Part shown: one piece after another, positions 9,267-17,789 of the stretch
Numbering within the stretch: position 1 is the stretch's first letter
How the letters are laid out: every line of letters starts with the position of its first letter
DNA from: Promethearchaeota archaeon
GTDB lineage: Archaea > Asgardarchaeota > Lokiarchaeia > Sigyniarchaeales > SOKP01
Direction of reading: 5' to 3'
Assembly (NCBI GenBank): GCA_004524535.1
Contig: SDNY01000022.1
Coordinates: 1 to 38,553 of the forward strand
DNA length: 38,553 nucleotides
Position numbers and translations under genes: made by a program
Notes under the pieces: generated by a model
The model's input: only the letters and a program-made list of their open reading frames with translations
Told to the model about the DNA's origin: nothing
The model's database searches: none

Positions 9267-9782
9267 ATGAATAGAGAAAATATCGATATGAACGAGCATT
9301 GGTCATACGCTATTAATGGCAATTGGAGAGCTAATTATTATTATGAAGATCTATTCTATATCTGTTCCAGTTCATGTACTGCTGGAGAGAGAGAAATTAT
9401 CAATCGAAATGATCATCTAATTCCTTTAGACATATGGAAAGTCTTGATTATTAGATGTTATGATAAATTAATCAAATATGCTGATGAACAGAAATCAAGA
9501 TTGGCTTATCTTGTTTTAGGGATGTTTCTTATGGAACATGGCGGAAAGATGACCAAAGAAGTTAAAGACAAAATACTTAAATATTCAAGATGGAAATATG
9601 AGAAACATCAACTAAAGTCGAAGGAAGAAAGAGAATTTAGAAAAAAATATTTATTTGAATTCCGTGAGAAAGTTATTAACTATGTAGATGGTGTTCAAAC
9701 AAAGGTTACTGATGGGACCTTAACAGAACATCGAGATCAATTTGGTTTCCTTAATCTAACTTATATAGATTATAAAATATAA
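9267..9782 (+). CDS. Unknown 171-residue helical protein
   Basis: I do not recognise a family. The N-terminal third is rich in aromatic residues (WSYAINGNWRANYYYEDLFY) and includes CSSSC. The middle is helical (LAYLVLGMFLMEHGGKMTKEVKDKIL), followed by a highly charged helix (KYEKHQLKSKEEREFRKKYLFEFREKV). No signal peptide or membrane segment is seen. It sits on the opposite strand to the acyl-CoA dehydrogenase, inside the interval bounded by the two copies of that gene's 3' end, so it is probably a recent arrival at this locus. ATG at 9267 is used; Met at codon 8 is an alternative. Confidence 0.6.
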   Translation: MNRENIDMNEHWSYAINGNWRANYYYEDLFYICSSSCTAGEREIINRNDHLIPLDIWKVLIIRCYDKLIKYADEQKSRLAYLVLGMFLMEHGGKMTKEVKDKILKYSRWKYEKHQLKSKEEREFRKKYLFEFREKVINYVDGVQTKVTDGTLTEHRDQFGFLNLTYIDYKI

Positions 9783-9809
9783 ACTATTTCTTTGCATTTT
9801 ATAGACATA

Positions 9810-9964
9810 AAAAAGAAAGAATATTTTAATTTAAAGATTTTAGAGATCTCTTCCGTACCTTCTTAAGAGATTCTGTATTATAAATAGCTGTATGTTCCTT
9901 GCACCTCCGATAACTTCTTCTATTTTACTCGTGTCCATAAACTCGTCTATGGGCGTATTATCTG
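9810..9964 (-). repeat. Resident copy of the 155-bp direct repeat
   Basis: The intact counterpart of 8979-9133 in the same orientation. It covers the last codons and stop of the acyl-CoA dehydrogenase gene and about 30 bp of downstream DNA. The start-to-start distance between copies is 831 bp. Confidence 0.9.
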
Positions 9965-11102
9965 TGACCGTAATCCCTCCACATGCCTGTTGAACTTCAT
10001 AACATACGGTATTAGTTAATTTAGATAAAATATATTTTCCTTGAGATGATACAGAAGCACACCATTTTTCTGCTGCGGGACTTCTTCTTTCCGCAAATAA
10101 TACTTTATCATCATAAATAGTCGCAACATTTAATGCTAAAGCTGTCGCAGCGGTTGCTTGAGATAATAAGTCCGCTAAAGTAAAACCAACACCTTGATAT
10201 TTAATTATTTGCTGACCGAATTGCTTTCGTAGATTGGCGTATATAATTCCATAGATTAACCCACCCCAACATATACCAACTCCACTTCCCATTATCCCTA
10301 ATCTCTCAGGTACTAAACCTTCGAAAAGTCTTGTATATCCAGCTCCATCATCAGCTAGAATATAATCTTTAGGTACCTTAACATTATTCATTATTGTATG
10401 AGCAATATGGACTCTCGGGACTGAATTTATTTTTAACCTTCTAGTTTCATATCCGAAATCACGACTGATCATCGATTGTATCATTGTCTGCCGGGGATGT
10501 TCTTCATCATATACACCATAAGTGCAAACATAGTCTGATTTTGGTCCGTTTGTAGTAAAGACTTTTTCACCATTATAGATAACGCCATCATCGGTTTTTG
10601 TACATTTCATTAACATATTTACTGCGTCTGACCCTCTTTCTGGCTCTGTAATGCCGATGCATCCAATTTTTTGACCTGATAGCAAACCATCTTGAACTTT
10701 GTAAATTTCATCACTTTCACCTCCGTGATGATAGTAATGAAAAGTAGGATTTCCACATAGAATACCGCTTGCTAAACGAGCTAATTCTAATTGAGGATCC
10801 AAGATTGATAAATGTAATGCCATTAAAATTTCTTTTTTCATTCCATAAGGAGTAAAATCTCTCCATTTATTAATTCGCTGCATATATCCTGCTTTTCCTA
10901 ATTCTGGGAATAAGACATATACATCTTTACTTTTATCTATTTTGGGATGTAATTCTAAGCAAAATTCTTGAAGCTCTTTACAAAATCCCTGTTCTTCATC
11001 ATTTAGCATTGGAAATAGATTATCATTGAGAATTTTAAAAGCGTTTTCTAAACTCATTTTTTCAAGGATTTCATCCTTGATAATTTTTTCTTGCATATCC
11101 AT
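9840..11102 (-). CDS. Acyl-CoA dehydrogenase family flavoprotein
   Basis: A 420-residue protein of normal length for the family, which oxidises acyl-CoA thioesters at C2-C3 using FAD and passes electrons to an electron-transfer flavoprotein. The signature G-x-I-G-I-T-E-P-E-R-G-S-D is at about 147-159, and the C-terminal helical domain holds the usual CGG-I-x-V segment. The classical catalytic Glu of the I-Y-E-G-T loop is absent (VIGGARNIQ instead). Glu266 in the sequence VPERLGIM instead matches the base position used by isovaleryl-CoA and long-chain dehydrogenases. Substrate is therefore unassigned but activity is plausible. The upstream region 11103-11279 is AT-rich and divergent with the next gene. 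Its 3' end is duplicated downstream (8979-9133). Confidence 0.88.
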   Translation of the reverse strand: MDMQEKIIKDEILEKMSLENAFKILNDNLFPMLNDEEQGFCKELQEFCLELHPKIDKSKDVYVLFPELGKAGYMQRINKWRDFTPYGMKKEILMALHLSILDPQLELARLASGILCGNPTFHYYHHGGESDEIYKVQDGLLSGQKIGCIGITEPERGSDAVNMLMKCTKTDDGVIYNGEKVFTTNGPKSDYVCTYGVYDEEHPRQTMIQSMISRDFGYETRRLKINSVPRVHIAHTIMNNVKVPKDYILADDGAGYTRLFEGLVPERLGIMGSGVGICWGGLIYGIIYANLRKQFGQQIIKYQGVGFTLADLLSQATAATALALNVATIYDDKVLFAERRSPAAEKWCASVSSQGKYILSKLTNTVCYEVQQACGGITVTDNTPIDEFMDTSKIEEVIGGARNIQLFIIQNLLRRYGRDL

Positions 11103-11279
11103 ATTTATCTCAAGAAGAGTTATTAATATTTAAATTTAAAAGAAATTGTATTAAATATTTTAAATGTATAATTACAATTAAATTTAAGATATCGAATGGA
11201 AAAAAAAAAAATATTCCATAATAATTTTAATTTAGCTAATAATTATTAACTTAAGAATGAAAGAATAAAAGGCTATTGA

Positions 11280-12902
11280 ATGAAAAAAAATATCATATCT
11301 GATTTTTTAAATAAAATTAAAACATTTAGGGACAGAAAGCAATTTTTAGAAGAAATTGAGAAAGAAGAAAGTAGTTCAATAGATAATATTTTAGTCAAAT
11401 TCGTACTAGACAAAAATAGGGCTTTAGCGAAGGAAAAATTCACTCAAACTGCAGAACTTATCGCCAAAACTCAAGATGAAATTGAGAAGGAAGTCAAAAG
11501 TAAAACGTTGTTCGGGCTCTTCGATAAAGTGAGAGAAGTTTCTGAAGATCAATTTCAATATAATTTTAAAGAAAAAAGACAAATTAAAAAAGCAGGTAAA
11601 CAATTCGATACTTTTGTGGATAGATTAGATTCTGCTATGCCGGCAACTGAAGAAGAGAGACTATCAGATATGAAGGAGCTTAAAGCAGCTATTACGTTGC
11701 TTGAATCATATGATGAGGAATCTTATAGAGTTAGTCCTAAAAAAACTGACGCAGGAGTAGGAATGTTTTATGATCGAATGTCTCGTCAATTTAAATCATT
11801 AATTAGTGAACATAAATTAGATCATTATAGATTAATCCCTATTCAACGATTAAAATATCATGTGCTCTCAAATAATAAAAGGCTAAAAGATGAGGATATT
11901 CTTCCAATCGTAAACATCATGAAGGAAACTAACTTGGTGGGAGATGTTATTGAAGTTAATCCAACTCTTCATGTTATTGTATTAGGAGATGAACAATTTG
12001 ATTTTTCGCTCGCTGAAAAAGTTCTTTTAACTTTTGCCTACGATGAGGACCTAACGTTTCGAAAATTATTGGAATTAACGGAATGGAAAGAAGAACATGC
12101 TAATAATGTAATTAAAAGTTTAACCGATCAAGGATTAGATACTCGTTTTGATGATAGAATTGCTGTTAGAGGATTTGGAAAAATAGAGGATAGAAAGGTG
12201 TGGAATGATACTATTGAAAAAATAATTCAAGAGGCTAAAGATAAAGAATTAGACAAGAAAAAACGACAAATAGAAAGAAAGGAAAAATTAAAACAAAAAC
12301 TTTCTCAGGTCGAAAAAATGGAAATCCCTTCAGCAGAAGTGAAAGATATGACCAGTGAAAAGCAGAAACTCCAAGAAGAACAAGAAATTATGGATAAAGA
12401 TGCCTTATTGGGTGCGATGGAGGCTCTAGATGATATAGTGCCAGTAAAAGCAGATAAGGGTTTAATAAGTGATCCCCAAATTTTAGAAAATCAGATCTCT
12501 GAAAATGTTTTAGAATATCATGAAAAATTCTCTCTAATTAACGGCGGTATAGCGCAATATGAAAAAATTAAAGAATATCTGACCCAGGAATTAGGAGACT
12601 TTTCTGATGAGGTTTTAAAAACAGTACTTAATCAATTAATAGAATTCAAAATGATTGTTGAAACAATAAAAATTGGAGAATATGACTTTTATCTGTTTAA
12701 TGAGATTGATTTAACTGAAAGTCAGATAGAGTTTCTTAATTTTGCCATTGGTAAAGAAACAATGAAGAAAGAAGACTTTATTAATGGATTAGAATGGAAC
12801 GAAGAAAAAACATTATTAACAATGAAACAACTTCAACAAAAAGGGATTCTGGTATTAGCACAACAAAATATACTCATACCTGGAGTTATTCAAAAGGATT
12901 AA
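11280..12902 (+). CDS. Multi-winged-helix coiled-coil protein, possibly EAP30-like (ESCRT-II)
   Basis: A 540-residue soluble protein. Residues 1-150 are charged and helical. The middle (about 180-305) has a pattern reminiscent of EAP30/Vps22-Vps36: LIPIQRLKYHV...L-K-D-E-D-I-L, then VIVL, then a winged-helix-like LTFRKLLELTEW...IKSLTDQGL-x-x-RFDDRIAVRGFG. A basic coiled coil follows (about 320-370). The C-terminus (about 425-540) has two more winged-helix-like units, including MKKEDFINGLEW...MKQLQQKGILVL. If the reading is right it would combine EAP30-like and extra winged-helix parts in one chain. Other possibilities are a UFL1-like scaffold or a generic winged-helix adaptor. No other ESCRT gene is in the window, so the assignment rests on pattern alone. 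Confidence 0.4.
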   Translation: MKKNIISDFLNKIKTFRDRKQFLEEIEKEESSSIDNILVKFVLDKNRALAKEKFTQTAELIAKTQDEIEKEVKSKTLFGLFDKVREVSEDQFQYNFKEKRQIKKAGKQFDTFVDRLDSAMPATEEERLSDMKELKAAITLLESYDEESYRVSPKKTDAGVGMFYDRMSRQFKSLISEHKLDHYRLIPIQRLKYHVLSNNKRLKDEDILPIVNIMKETNLVGDVIEVNPTLHVIVLGDEQFDFSLAEKVLLTFAYDEDLTFRKLLELTEWKEEHANNVIKSLTDQGLDTRFDDRIAVRGFGKIEDRKVWNDTIEKIIQEAKDKELDKKKRQIERKEKLKQKLSQVEKMEIPSAEVKDMTSEKQKLQEEQEIMDKDALLGAMEALDDIVPVKADKGLISDPQILENQISENVLEYHEKFSLINGGIAQYEKIKEYLTQELGDFSDEVLKTVLNQLIEFKMIVETIKIGEYDFYLFNEIDLTESQIEFLNFAIGKETMKKEDFINGLEWNEEKTLLTMKQLQQKGILVLAQQNILIPGVIQKD

Positions 12903-12918
12903 TTCAAACTGATTAAAG

Positions 12919-14673
12919 TTAGAGATATTTTTTTTTAACATATTCTTGTACTTTTTGTAACTCATTCGTATGAGTCTCCCTATTCCCAAAAATATAGAAC
13001 CTAACATCAGGTCCAGTGCCTGACGGTCTAAACATAATAGTTGAATCTACGCTTTTTAATTGATAGATATCTATCATGTTATTATTATCTGATAACGATT
13101 TAATCTGATATTCTTTTCCTTCAATATTTAAGGTTTTTTTATCGTTCTCTTCAAAATCCTTCATCAATTTAACTTTTTGCTCGTCATTCGCAGGAATTGT
13201 CTTATTTATTCCCACAATTGACCAATCTATTGATTCAGAGATTATATATCCTCGACATATTAATTCAGTAATTAAAACTAATGCAGGAACAGGATATTTA
13301 TCTGCAATCACAGCAAAATCAGTTGAAAACTCAAATTCACCAGTTTCTTTATTTTTAGAAACTTTTAATATATTCAGAGTGTGCCCCCCTGATTCCTCCC
13401 AATAAACCATTAAAAACTGCTCTTGTTCAATATTTTGTTTTTCCATAAGATTGATAATCTGTGTTCGTAGAGGTGTTGGGTTATTAATTTTTATTAGATT
13501 TCTGTTTTCATCCTCTATATAAAGGATAGCGGTATCTATTTTTGATTTCTCCACATCTATTCCCAAAAGAAAATACATTATTACTCCTAAGTGTTTATAA
13601 CCGACTCCTGTTAAGATGTTTATAAAACTTGTTTCATCACTCCTTAAATCAGTCGGTATTGTTCTTACATTTATGATTTTTTTATTGAAATTTTTAGCCA
13701 GAATATTATGTAGAGCAGAATAGATTTCATTAGGAATATATGTAAAATATTCTCCATTTTGTTTTACATACAAGGCAATACGGTCTCTATCGGCATCAAG
13801 CAATAAAGCAATATTAGAATTCTCTCGAGACATTATTTTTTGTAACTTATCTTCCCGAATTTCTTTGATTGGATTTGGCGGATTAATTTCTTCCTCGATT
13901 AAAACTATATTTGCTCCATAATCCTTGAATAATTCAACAATACCACGTGCTTTACCTAAATAGGGCCATATTATTATCTTTTTATCCTTTAGGGTTTTTA
14001 TTTCTAATACGTTTAATAATAATTTTTTAACATATTCATTATTTTTTTGTTCTGCGTCTATGCGAATCGGTGTAAATTTTGTTTGTAAATGAATTTCTTT
14101 TACCTCAAGAGCTTTTTTAGAAATATCTTTAAAAATATCACCTGACATGGGGATAGGATAATCTATATATAATTTGATACCATTCCAAGATAAATCATTG
14201 TGACTAGCAGTTAATACAATAATTAAATTTATATCTTCATATAAAGCAACCGAAGCTGCTCCATATGGAGAAGAGATTTTAGATTCACCAGGATTATCTT
14301 TTTGATAATAGATTTCAAAGCCATCATAAGCAAAAACCTGTGAACTGTAGTTTAATAAGATGTCCTTACTCGGTCTATCATCAGTGAATATAAGAATTTT
14401 TAAATTTTGATTATTTTTTAATTCTTTAAATTTTAGGCTGATTGCTTTAAATATTCTAAGAAATAGGTATAAGTTGCGTTTTGTTAGCAAATATTTTTCA
14501 TTCTCTTCAATAATATCATAGATTTGAATTCTCAACCCAGATGTTGGAGCGACGATTGGATCGATTATATTTTTCTCTTCCTTAGTTAAGGAGGGTAATT
14601 TTATGATTCTTGTATCATTTTTACCTTCTTCAAATTCTATATCTTCTATTTCGTATTCAACCAAATAATTCAC
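12919..14673 (-). CDS. Alpha-D-phosphohexomutase (phosphoglucomutase/phosphomannomutase family)
   Basis: A 584-residue enzyme that moves phosphate between C1 and C6 of hexose phosphates via a phosphoserine. Visible motifs are the active-site loop VLTASHND (Ser157), the metal loop LLDADRDR (Asp293, Asp295), the sugar-recognition loop WEESGGH and the phosphate-binding loop RPSGTGPDVRFYIFG near the C-terminus. It is over 100 residues longer than typical 450-residue archaeal members. The gene converges on 11280-12902 with 16 bp between stops. It would supply sugar phosphates for glycans or nucleotide sugars; the precise sugar cannot be read from sequence. Confidence 0.9.
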   Translation of the reverse strand: MNYLVEYEIEDIEFEEGKNDTRIIKLPSLTKEEKNIIDPIVAPTSGLRIQIYDIIEENEKYLLTKRNLYLFLRIFKAISLKFKELKNNQNLKILIFTDDRPSKDILLNYSSQVFAYDGFEIYYQKDNPGESKISSPYGAASVALYEDINLIIVLTASHNDLSWNGIKLYIDYPIPMSGDIFKDISKKALEVKEIHLQTKFTPIRIDAEQKNNEYVKKLLLNVLEIKTLKDKKIIIWPYLGKARGIVELFKDYGANIVLIEEEINPPNPIKEIREDKLQKIMSRENSNIALLLDADRDRIALYVKQNGEYFTYIPNEIYSALHNILAKNFNKKIINVRTIPTDLRSDETSFINILTGVGYKHLGVIMYFLLGIDVEKSKIDTAILYIEDENRNLIKINNPTPLRTQIINLMEKQNIEQEQFLMVYWEESGGHTLNILKVSKNKETGEFEFSTDFAVIADKYPVPALVLITELICRGYIISESIDWSIVGINKTIPANDEQKVKLMKDFEENDKKTLNIEGKEYQIKSLSDNNNMIDIYQLKSVDSTIMFRPSGTGPDVRFYIFGNRETHTNELQKVQEYVKKKYL

Positions 14674-14814
14674 CTATAAATAGAATAATTTAATTTTAGA
14701 TATTAAATTTTAATATTTTTGTTTCTATTAGCATCTGGCTCTAATGAAAAAGTCAAATTTAAATTAAGATTCTTTCACCTTAAAAAAAACAATCATAGGT
14801 TTTTAAAGTTACCT

Positions 14815-15693
14815 TTACAATGAATTAATAGCGTTTCTTAATATTGCTAAAATTTTTTCACGATAATTTGGATTGATAGCAATCATTCCATGAACTTTTA
14901 TGGGGGGAATTTTATCAGATAAATTTGCAAGAATTTTTTCACAAAATTCAGGAGTAAGCCTATTAGGTAAATCTTGTTTGTTTGCTATTCCTATAATTAA
15001 ATAACCTTTGTAATATTTTTCCAACACTTCTTTAATAATTTCTTTAGAAGAATTCAAATTTTCATAAGTAGAATCTAATACTAAAAGTGCGATTTGTGTA
15101 TTGTCTAATAAGCTCCCCCATAAAGTCCGGAACTGTGCTTGTCCCGCGAAATCCCAAAAAGTCACTGGCAAAAAACTGAGCTCTTTATCCTCATAATTCG
15201 TTATATTTGCAGTAATCGTTGGAACATACTCAAGATTAATATCTTTTCCGCATATAAGATGAAGTAAACTAGTTTTTCCTACTCCACCGAATCCAATTAT
15301 ACTAACTTTTATTGCGCCTAAAACGATAGTATCTAATTCCTTTTCAAAATCGTAAAAAATAGCGCGGTTTCCATCCCATTTACCTTCCTCAAAGAGAGTG
15401 CCATAATTTTTAATAAATTGAGCTCTAATTTTATTAATCTTTGAATAAACCTGAGCATCGTCATCTTCTAAATCCGCACATACAACTATTATAAAGGAAT
15501 TAACTACTGTATAATGATATTTAAAATCTTCTGTAGAGGTACTTTTAATGTCAGAACGACTAATTTCTTTCATGAATCCTGAAAAAGCACTTAAAAACCC
15601 TGCCAATAAATCTCTATCAATTTCGGAATCTCCATAATTCCTAAATAGCAATGATTTGCCATCCTTGGTCATGATATTAATATATTGGATCAT
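14815..15693 (-). CDS. Longin/roadblock-like domain fused to an Arf-like small GTPase
   Basis: A 292-residue protein. Residues 1-125 (MIQYINIMTKDGKSLLFR..., a helix, then FIIVVCADLED) fit a longin or roadblock-type alpha-beta fold. Residues 127-292 form a GTPase with P-loop GFGGVGKTS (134-142), a switch I Thr in VPTITAN, DFAGQ (181-185) and NKQD (238-241). WDFAGQ-x-QFR-x-LW resembles Arf/SR-beta types. In eukaryotes longin and GTPase partners are mostly separate chains; here they are joined. No Cys prenylation motif or N-terminal Gly is present. The gene is divergent from 15807, with an AT-rich 113-bp shared promoter region. Confidence 0.85.
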   Translation of the reverse strand: MIQYINIMTKDGKSLLFRNYGDSEIDRDLLAGFLSAFSGFMKEISRSDIKSTSTEDFKYHYTVVNSFIIVVCADLEDDDAQVYSKINKIRAQFIKNYGTLFEEGKWDGNRAIFYDFEKELDTIVLGAIKVSIIGFGGVGKTSLLHLICGKDINLEYVPTITANITNYEDKELSFLPVTFWDFAGQAQFRTLWGSLLDNTQIALLVLDSTYENLNSSKEIIKEVLEKYYKGYLIIGIANKQDLPNRLTPEFCEKILANLSDKIPPIKVHGMIAINPNYREKILAILRNAINSL

Positions 15694-15806
15694 TGATATC
15701 AGTTGATCAGTTTTTTATTAGTCTTGAGAAGCTTTTTATTTAAAAAATATATTAATTAAATAAAAAAATATTTTATTCCAAATATTCTTTATTTAGGAGA
15801 TAATTT

Positions 15807-16394
15807 ATGTCAAACTCAGATGATCCAAAACAAGAGGAGAACGTTAAAAAACTATTAAAAAATATGGATAAAAAAATGGATGAACTTTCAAATATCCTTC
15901 AGAAATTTGGGTTAGATCTTATAACTCAATTTGGGAAAACCACGCACACAGTTAAGTACCTGTCTGATAAAATTGAAGATTTAGACAAAGCCACGATTGA
16001 AATTAAGGGGCTTACTCCTCAATTAATTAAAATCATCGATAATCAAAATGCGATAGAAATGGAACTTGGTCTAATAAAATCTTTAATTCAAAATATTACA
16101 CCACATAAAAAAAGTGAAAGTATTGAAAGAAATGTTTCAATCACAGAAATTAAAGAGTCAATTTCAGGCCAATTATCAGAATTTATGGTTGAAATGGATA
16201 AGATGGAAGATATTCAATTGATTAAAACATATCTGGAATCTATTAAACATAAAATTTTTACATCCATAGGGGGTCATAAAATCTCTTACGAGATTTCACA
16301 GGTTATAAATTTACTAAATAATAAAAAATCATTAACAGAGGATTTAAGAAATAACATTAAAGAAAAAATCGGGTTCTGGATAAATAGGTTATAA
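15807..16394 (+). CDS. Coiled-coil protein of unknown function
   Basis: A 195-residue hydrophilic, almost wholly helical protein with heptad-like spacing at about 10-60 (VKKLLKNMDKKMDELSNILQKFG) and 65-110, then a second helical part from 130. No membrane segment or catalytic motif is seen. A Shine-Dalgarno-like AGGAGA at about 15795 supports the ATG at 15807. It lies between two GTPase genes and shares a promoter region with the longin-GTPase, so an effector or scaffold role is conceivable but not shown. Confidence 0.7.
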   Translation: MSNSDDPKQEENVKKLLKNMDKKMDELSNILQKFGLDLITQFGKTTHTVKYLSDKIEDLDKATIEIKGLTPQLIKIIDNQNAIEMELGLIKSLIQNITPHKKSESIERNVSITEIKESISGQLSEFMVEMDKMEDIQLIKTYLESIKHKIFTSIGGHKISYEISQVINLLNNKKSLTEDLRNNIKEKIGFWINRL

Positions 16395-16425
16395 CTAAAA
16401 TGAGAATTTGAAAAAATAGACAAGG

Positions 16426-16485
16426 TTACCCTACATTAACAATAATTTCTAATCTCTCTTTGACGATATTCACTCCCGCTGTAGG
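16426..16485 (-). pseudogene. Remnant of a second small-GTPase gene (switch I segment)
   Basis: Read on the minus strand, 16485 to 16426 gives PTAGVNIVKERLEIIVNVG and a stop. This closely matches residues 49-66 of the adjacent GTPase (PTVGVNIVKERLETTINN). The DNA aligns without gaps at roughly 70 percent identity. It lies 14 bp beyond that gene's stop codon and lacks all other GTPase motifs, so it is a decayed or transposed fragment of a paralogue. Confidence 0.75.
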
Positions 16486-16498
16486 TGAAAAAAAAACA

Positions 16499-17068
16499 TC
16501 AATGTTTTGTTTTTGAAAGAAATACTTTCTTTGCAATCGTTTCAAAGATTTTTTTTACATTAATACCTGTTTTTGCGGAAGTCTCAAAATACTCAGCATT
16601 TAATTCTTCACTTAAATGATCTGCGTGAGGTTGGACTATTTTTCTATCATCTTTCAAATCAACCTTATTACCGATTAAAACCCGAGGGATTGAACTAAGC
16701 CCATGTTTTATGCATGTATTCCACCAATTTTTTACATTGGAAAAACTAGAACTGCGGGTAATGTCAAAAACTAGAATTATACCATCAGCTCCATTGAAAT
16801 AGGGTTTATGTAGCATGTAGAACTGTGGTTGTCCCGCGATATCCCACATCATTAAGGTAGCAACTATATCCTCGTTGTTAATAGTGGTTTCTAACCGCTC
16901 TTTTACAATATTTACACCTACCGTTGGAAGGTACTGCTCTGGGAAGAGATTCGTTGAGTATTTGCTTAACAGACTCGTTTTACCAACAGAGGGGTCACCA
17001 ATTACGATTATCTTATAAATTGTCTCAGTTTGACCTTGAAACACAATTTTATCGTTATTTTCACTCAT
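16499..17068 (-). CDS. Ras/Rab-like small GTPase
   Basis: A 189-residue GTP-binding switch protein. All five G motifs are present: GDPSVGKT (24-31), Thr49 in LPTVGVN, WDIAGQ (75-80), NKVD (134-137) and ETSAKTG (162-168). The order and spacing are those of the Rab/Ras family, with Gln80 in the position needed for hydrolysis. The C-terminus (FLSKTKH) has no cysteine, so lipid anchoring of the eukaryotic kind is not expected. A strong ribosome-binding site lies upstream. A fragment of a related gene lies just downstream. Confidence 0.93.
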   Translation of the reverse strand: MSENNDKIVFQGQTETIYKIIVIGDPSVGKTSLLSKYSTNLFPEQYLPTVGVNIVKERLETTINNEDIVATLMMWDIAGQPQFYMLHKPYFNGADGIILVFDITRSSSFSNVKNWWNTCIKHGLSSIPRVLIGNKVDLKDDRKIVQPHADHLSEELNAEYFETSAKTGINVKKIFETIAKKVFLSKTKH

Positions 17069-17077
17069 AAAGGGGAA

Positions 17078-17084
17078 ACCTCCT
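17078..17084 (-). promoter_or_regulatory. Shine-Dalgarno site AGGAGGT of the Rab-like GTPase
   Basis: The minus strand reads AGGAGGT, 9 bases before the ATG at 17068. It is one of the few full consensus sites in the window and fixes the start. Confidence 0.8.
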
Positions 17085-17186
17085 TTTATAATATACTAAA
17101 AGATATTGTTTTTTTCTAATCTATAATAAATTATAAACTTATATAGATATTTATTTTTTAGAGTCTGTTTATAAAAAGCTTTTTGC

Positions 17187-17744
17187 TTAAATTAATTTCT
17201 GCAAAGCAATTTTCTTTTCAATATGAAATTTTGATGATTTATTCTTTTCTCGTGAAATAAAAAAAATGGAGTTTAGAATAAAGGTTAATTCTTCCCACTG
17301 ATTTTGTAGCTTTTCTAATATAGATCTTAATTCTTTTTTTCCCCTAATCTGCCCGAGGCTTAAATGGGGAGTAAAACCATTTTTATGTTTATTTGCATCA
17401 TTGCAATCAGGTACGATTTTTAACAATTTTTCTTGAAGTTCTATTATTAAATTAGCGGGTTCTGGATTTAACCATATTGTGTATCTTTGATTTCCGTGAT
17501 GAAAGTAATTAAATATTTTGAGCGATATCTCAAATGAATTAATTTGTTGACAAGTTTTATGAAAATCTTTTTCAAGGTTATTGAACTCATTAATAGGTCT
17601 AAAAGGATAAAAAAGATTGACATGAGGCATCCATCGATTAATTTTTCGGTCATGGATCTTCCGAATTTCTTGGATCGGTGTCCATACATTTTCAGGAGGG
17701 ATTATTACAACTGCAGATGTATAAACTTTGCTCATAAAACTCAT
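17187..17744 (-). CDS. 2H phosphoesterase (2'-5' RNA ligase-like)
   Basis: A 185-residue protein with the two H-x-[T/S/N] motifs of the 2H superfamily, PHVNLFYPF (about 40-48) and TPHLSLGQ (about 124-131), separated by about 85 residues as usual. These enzymes cleave or join 2'-linked or cyclic phosphodiester bonds in RNA or nucleotides. The first motif has Asn where Thr/Ser is common. The preceding segment (VVIIPPENVWTPIQEIRKIHD...RWMPHVNL) resembles a eukaryote-archaeal subgroup. The gene is divergent from the PUA protein, with 45 bp between starts. Two in-frame Met codons (1 and 4) are possible starts. Confidence 0.82.
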   Translation of the reverse strand: MSFMSKVYTSAVVIIPPENVWTPIQEIRKIHDRKINRWMPHVNLFYPFRPINEFNNLEKDFHKTCQQINSFEISLKIFNYFHHGNQRYTIWLNPEPANLIIELQEKLLKIVPDCNDANKHKNGFTPHLSLGQIRGKKELRSILEKLQNQWEELTFILNSIFFISREKNKSSKFHIEKKIALQKLI

Positions 17745-17789
17745 AAAAAGTAGGTTTTTATAATATTAATTTTTATTATTTTATGAATA

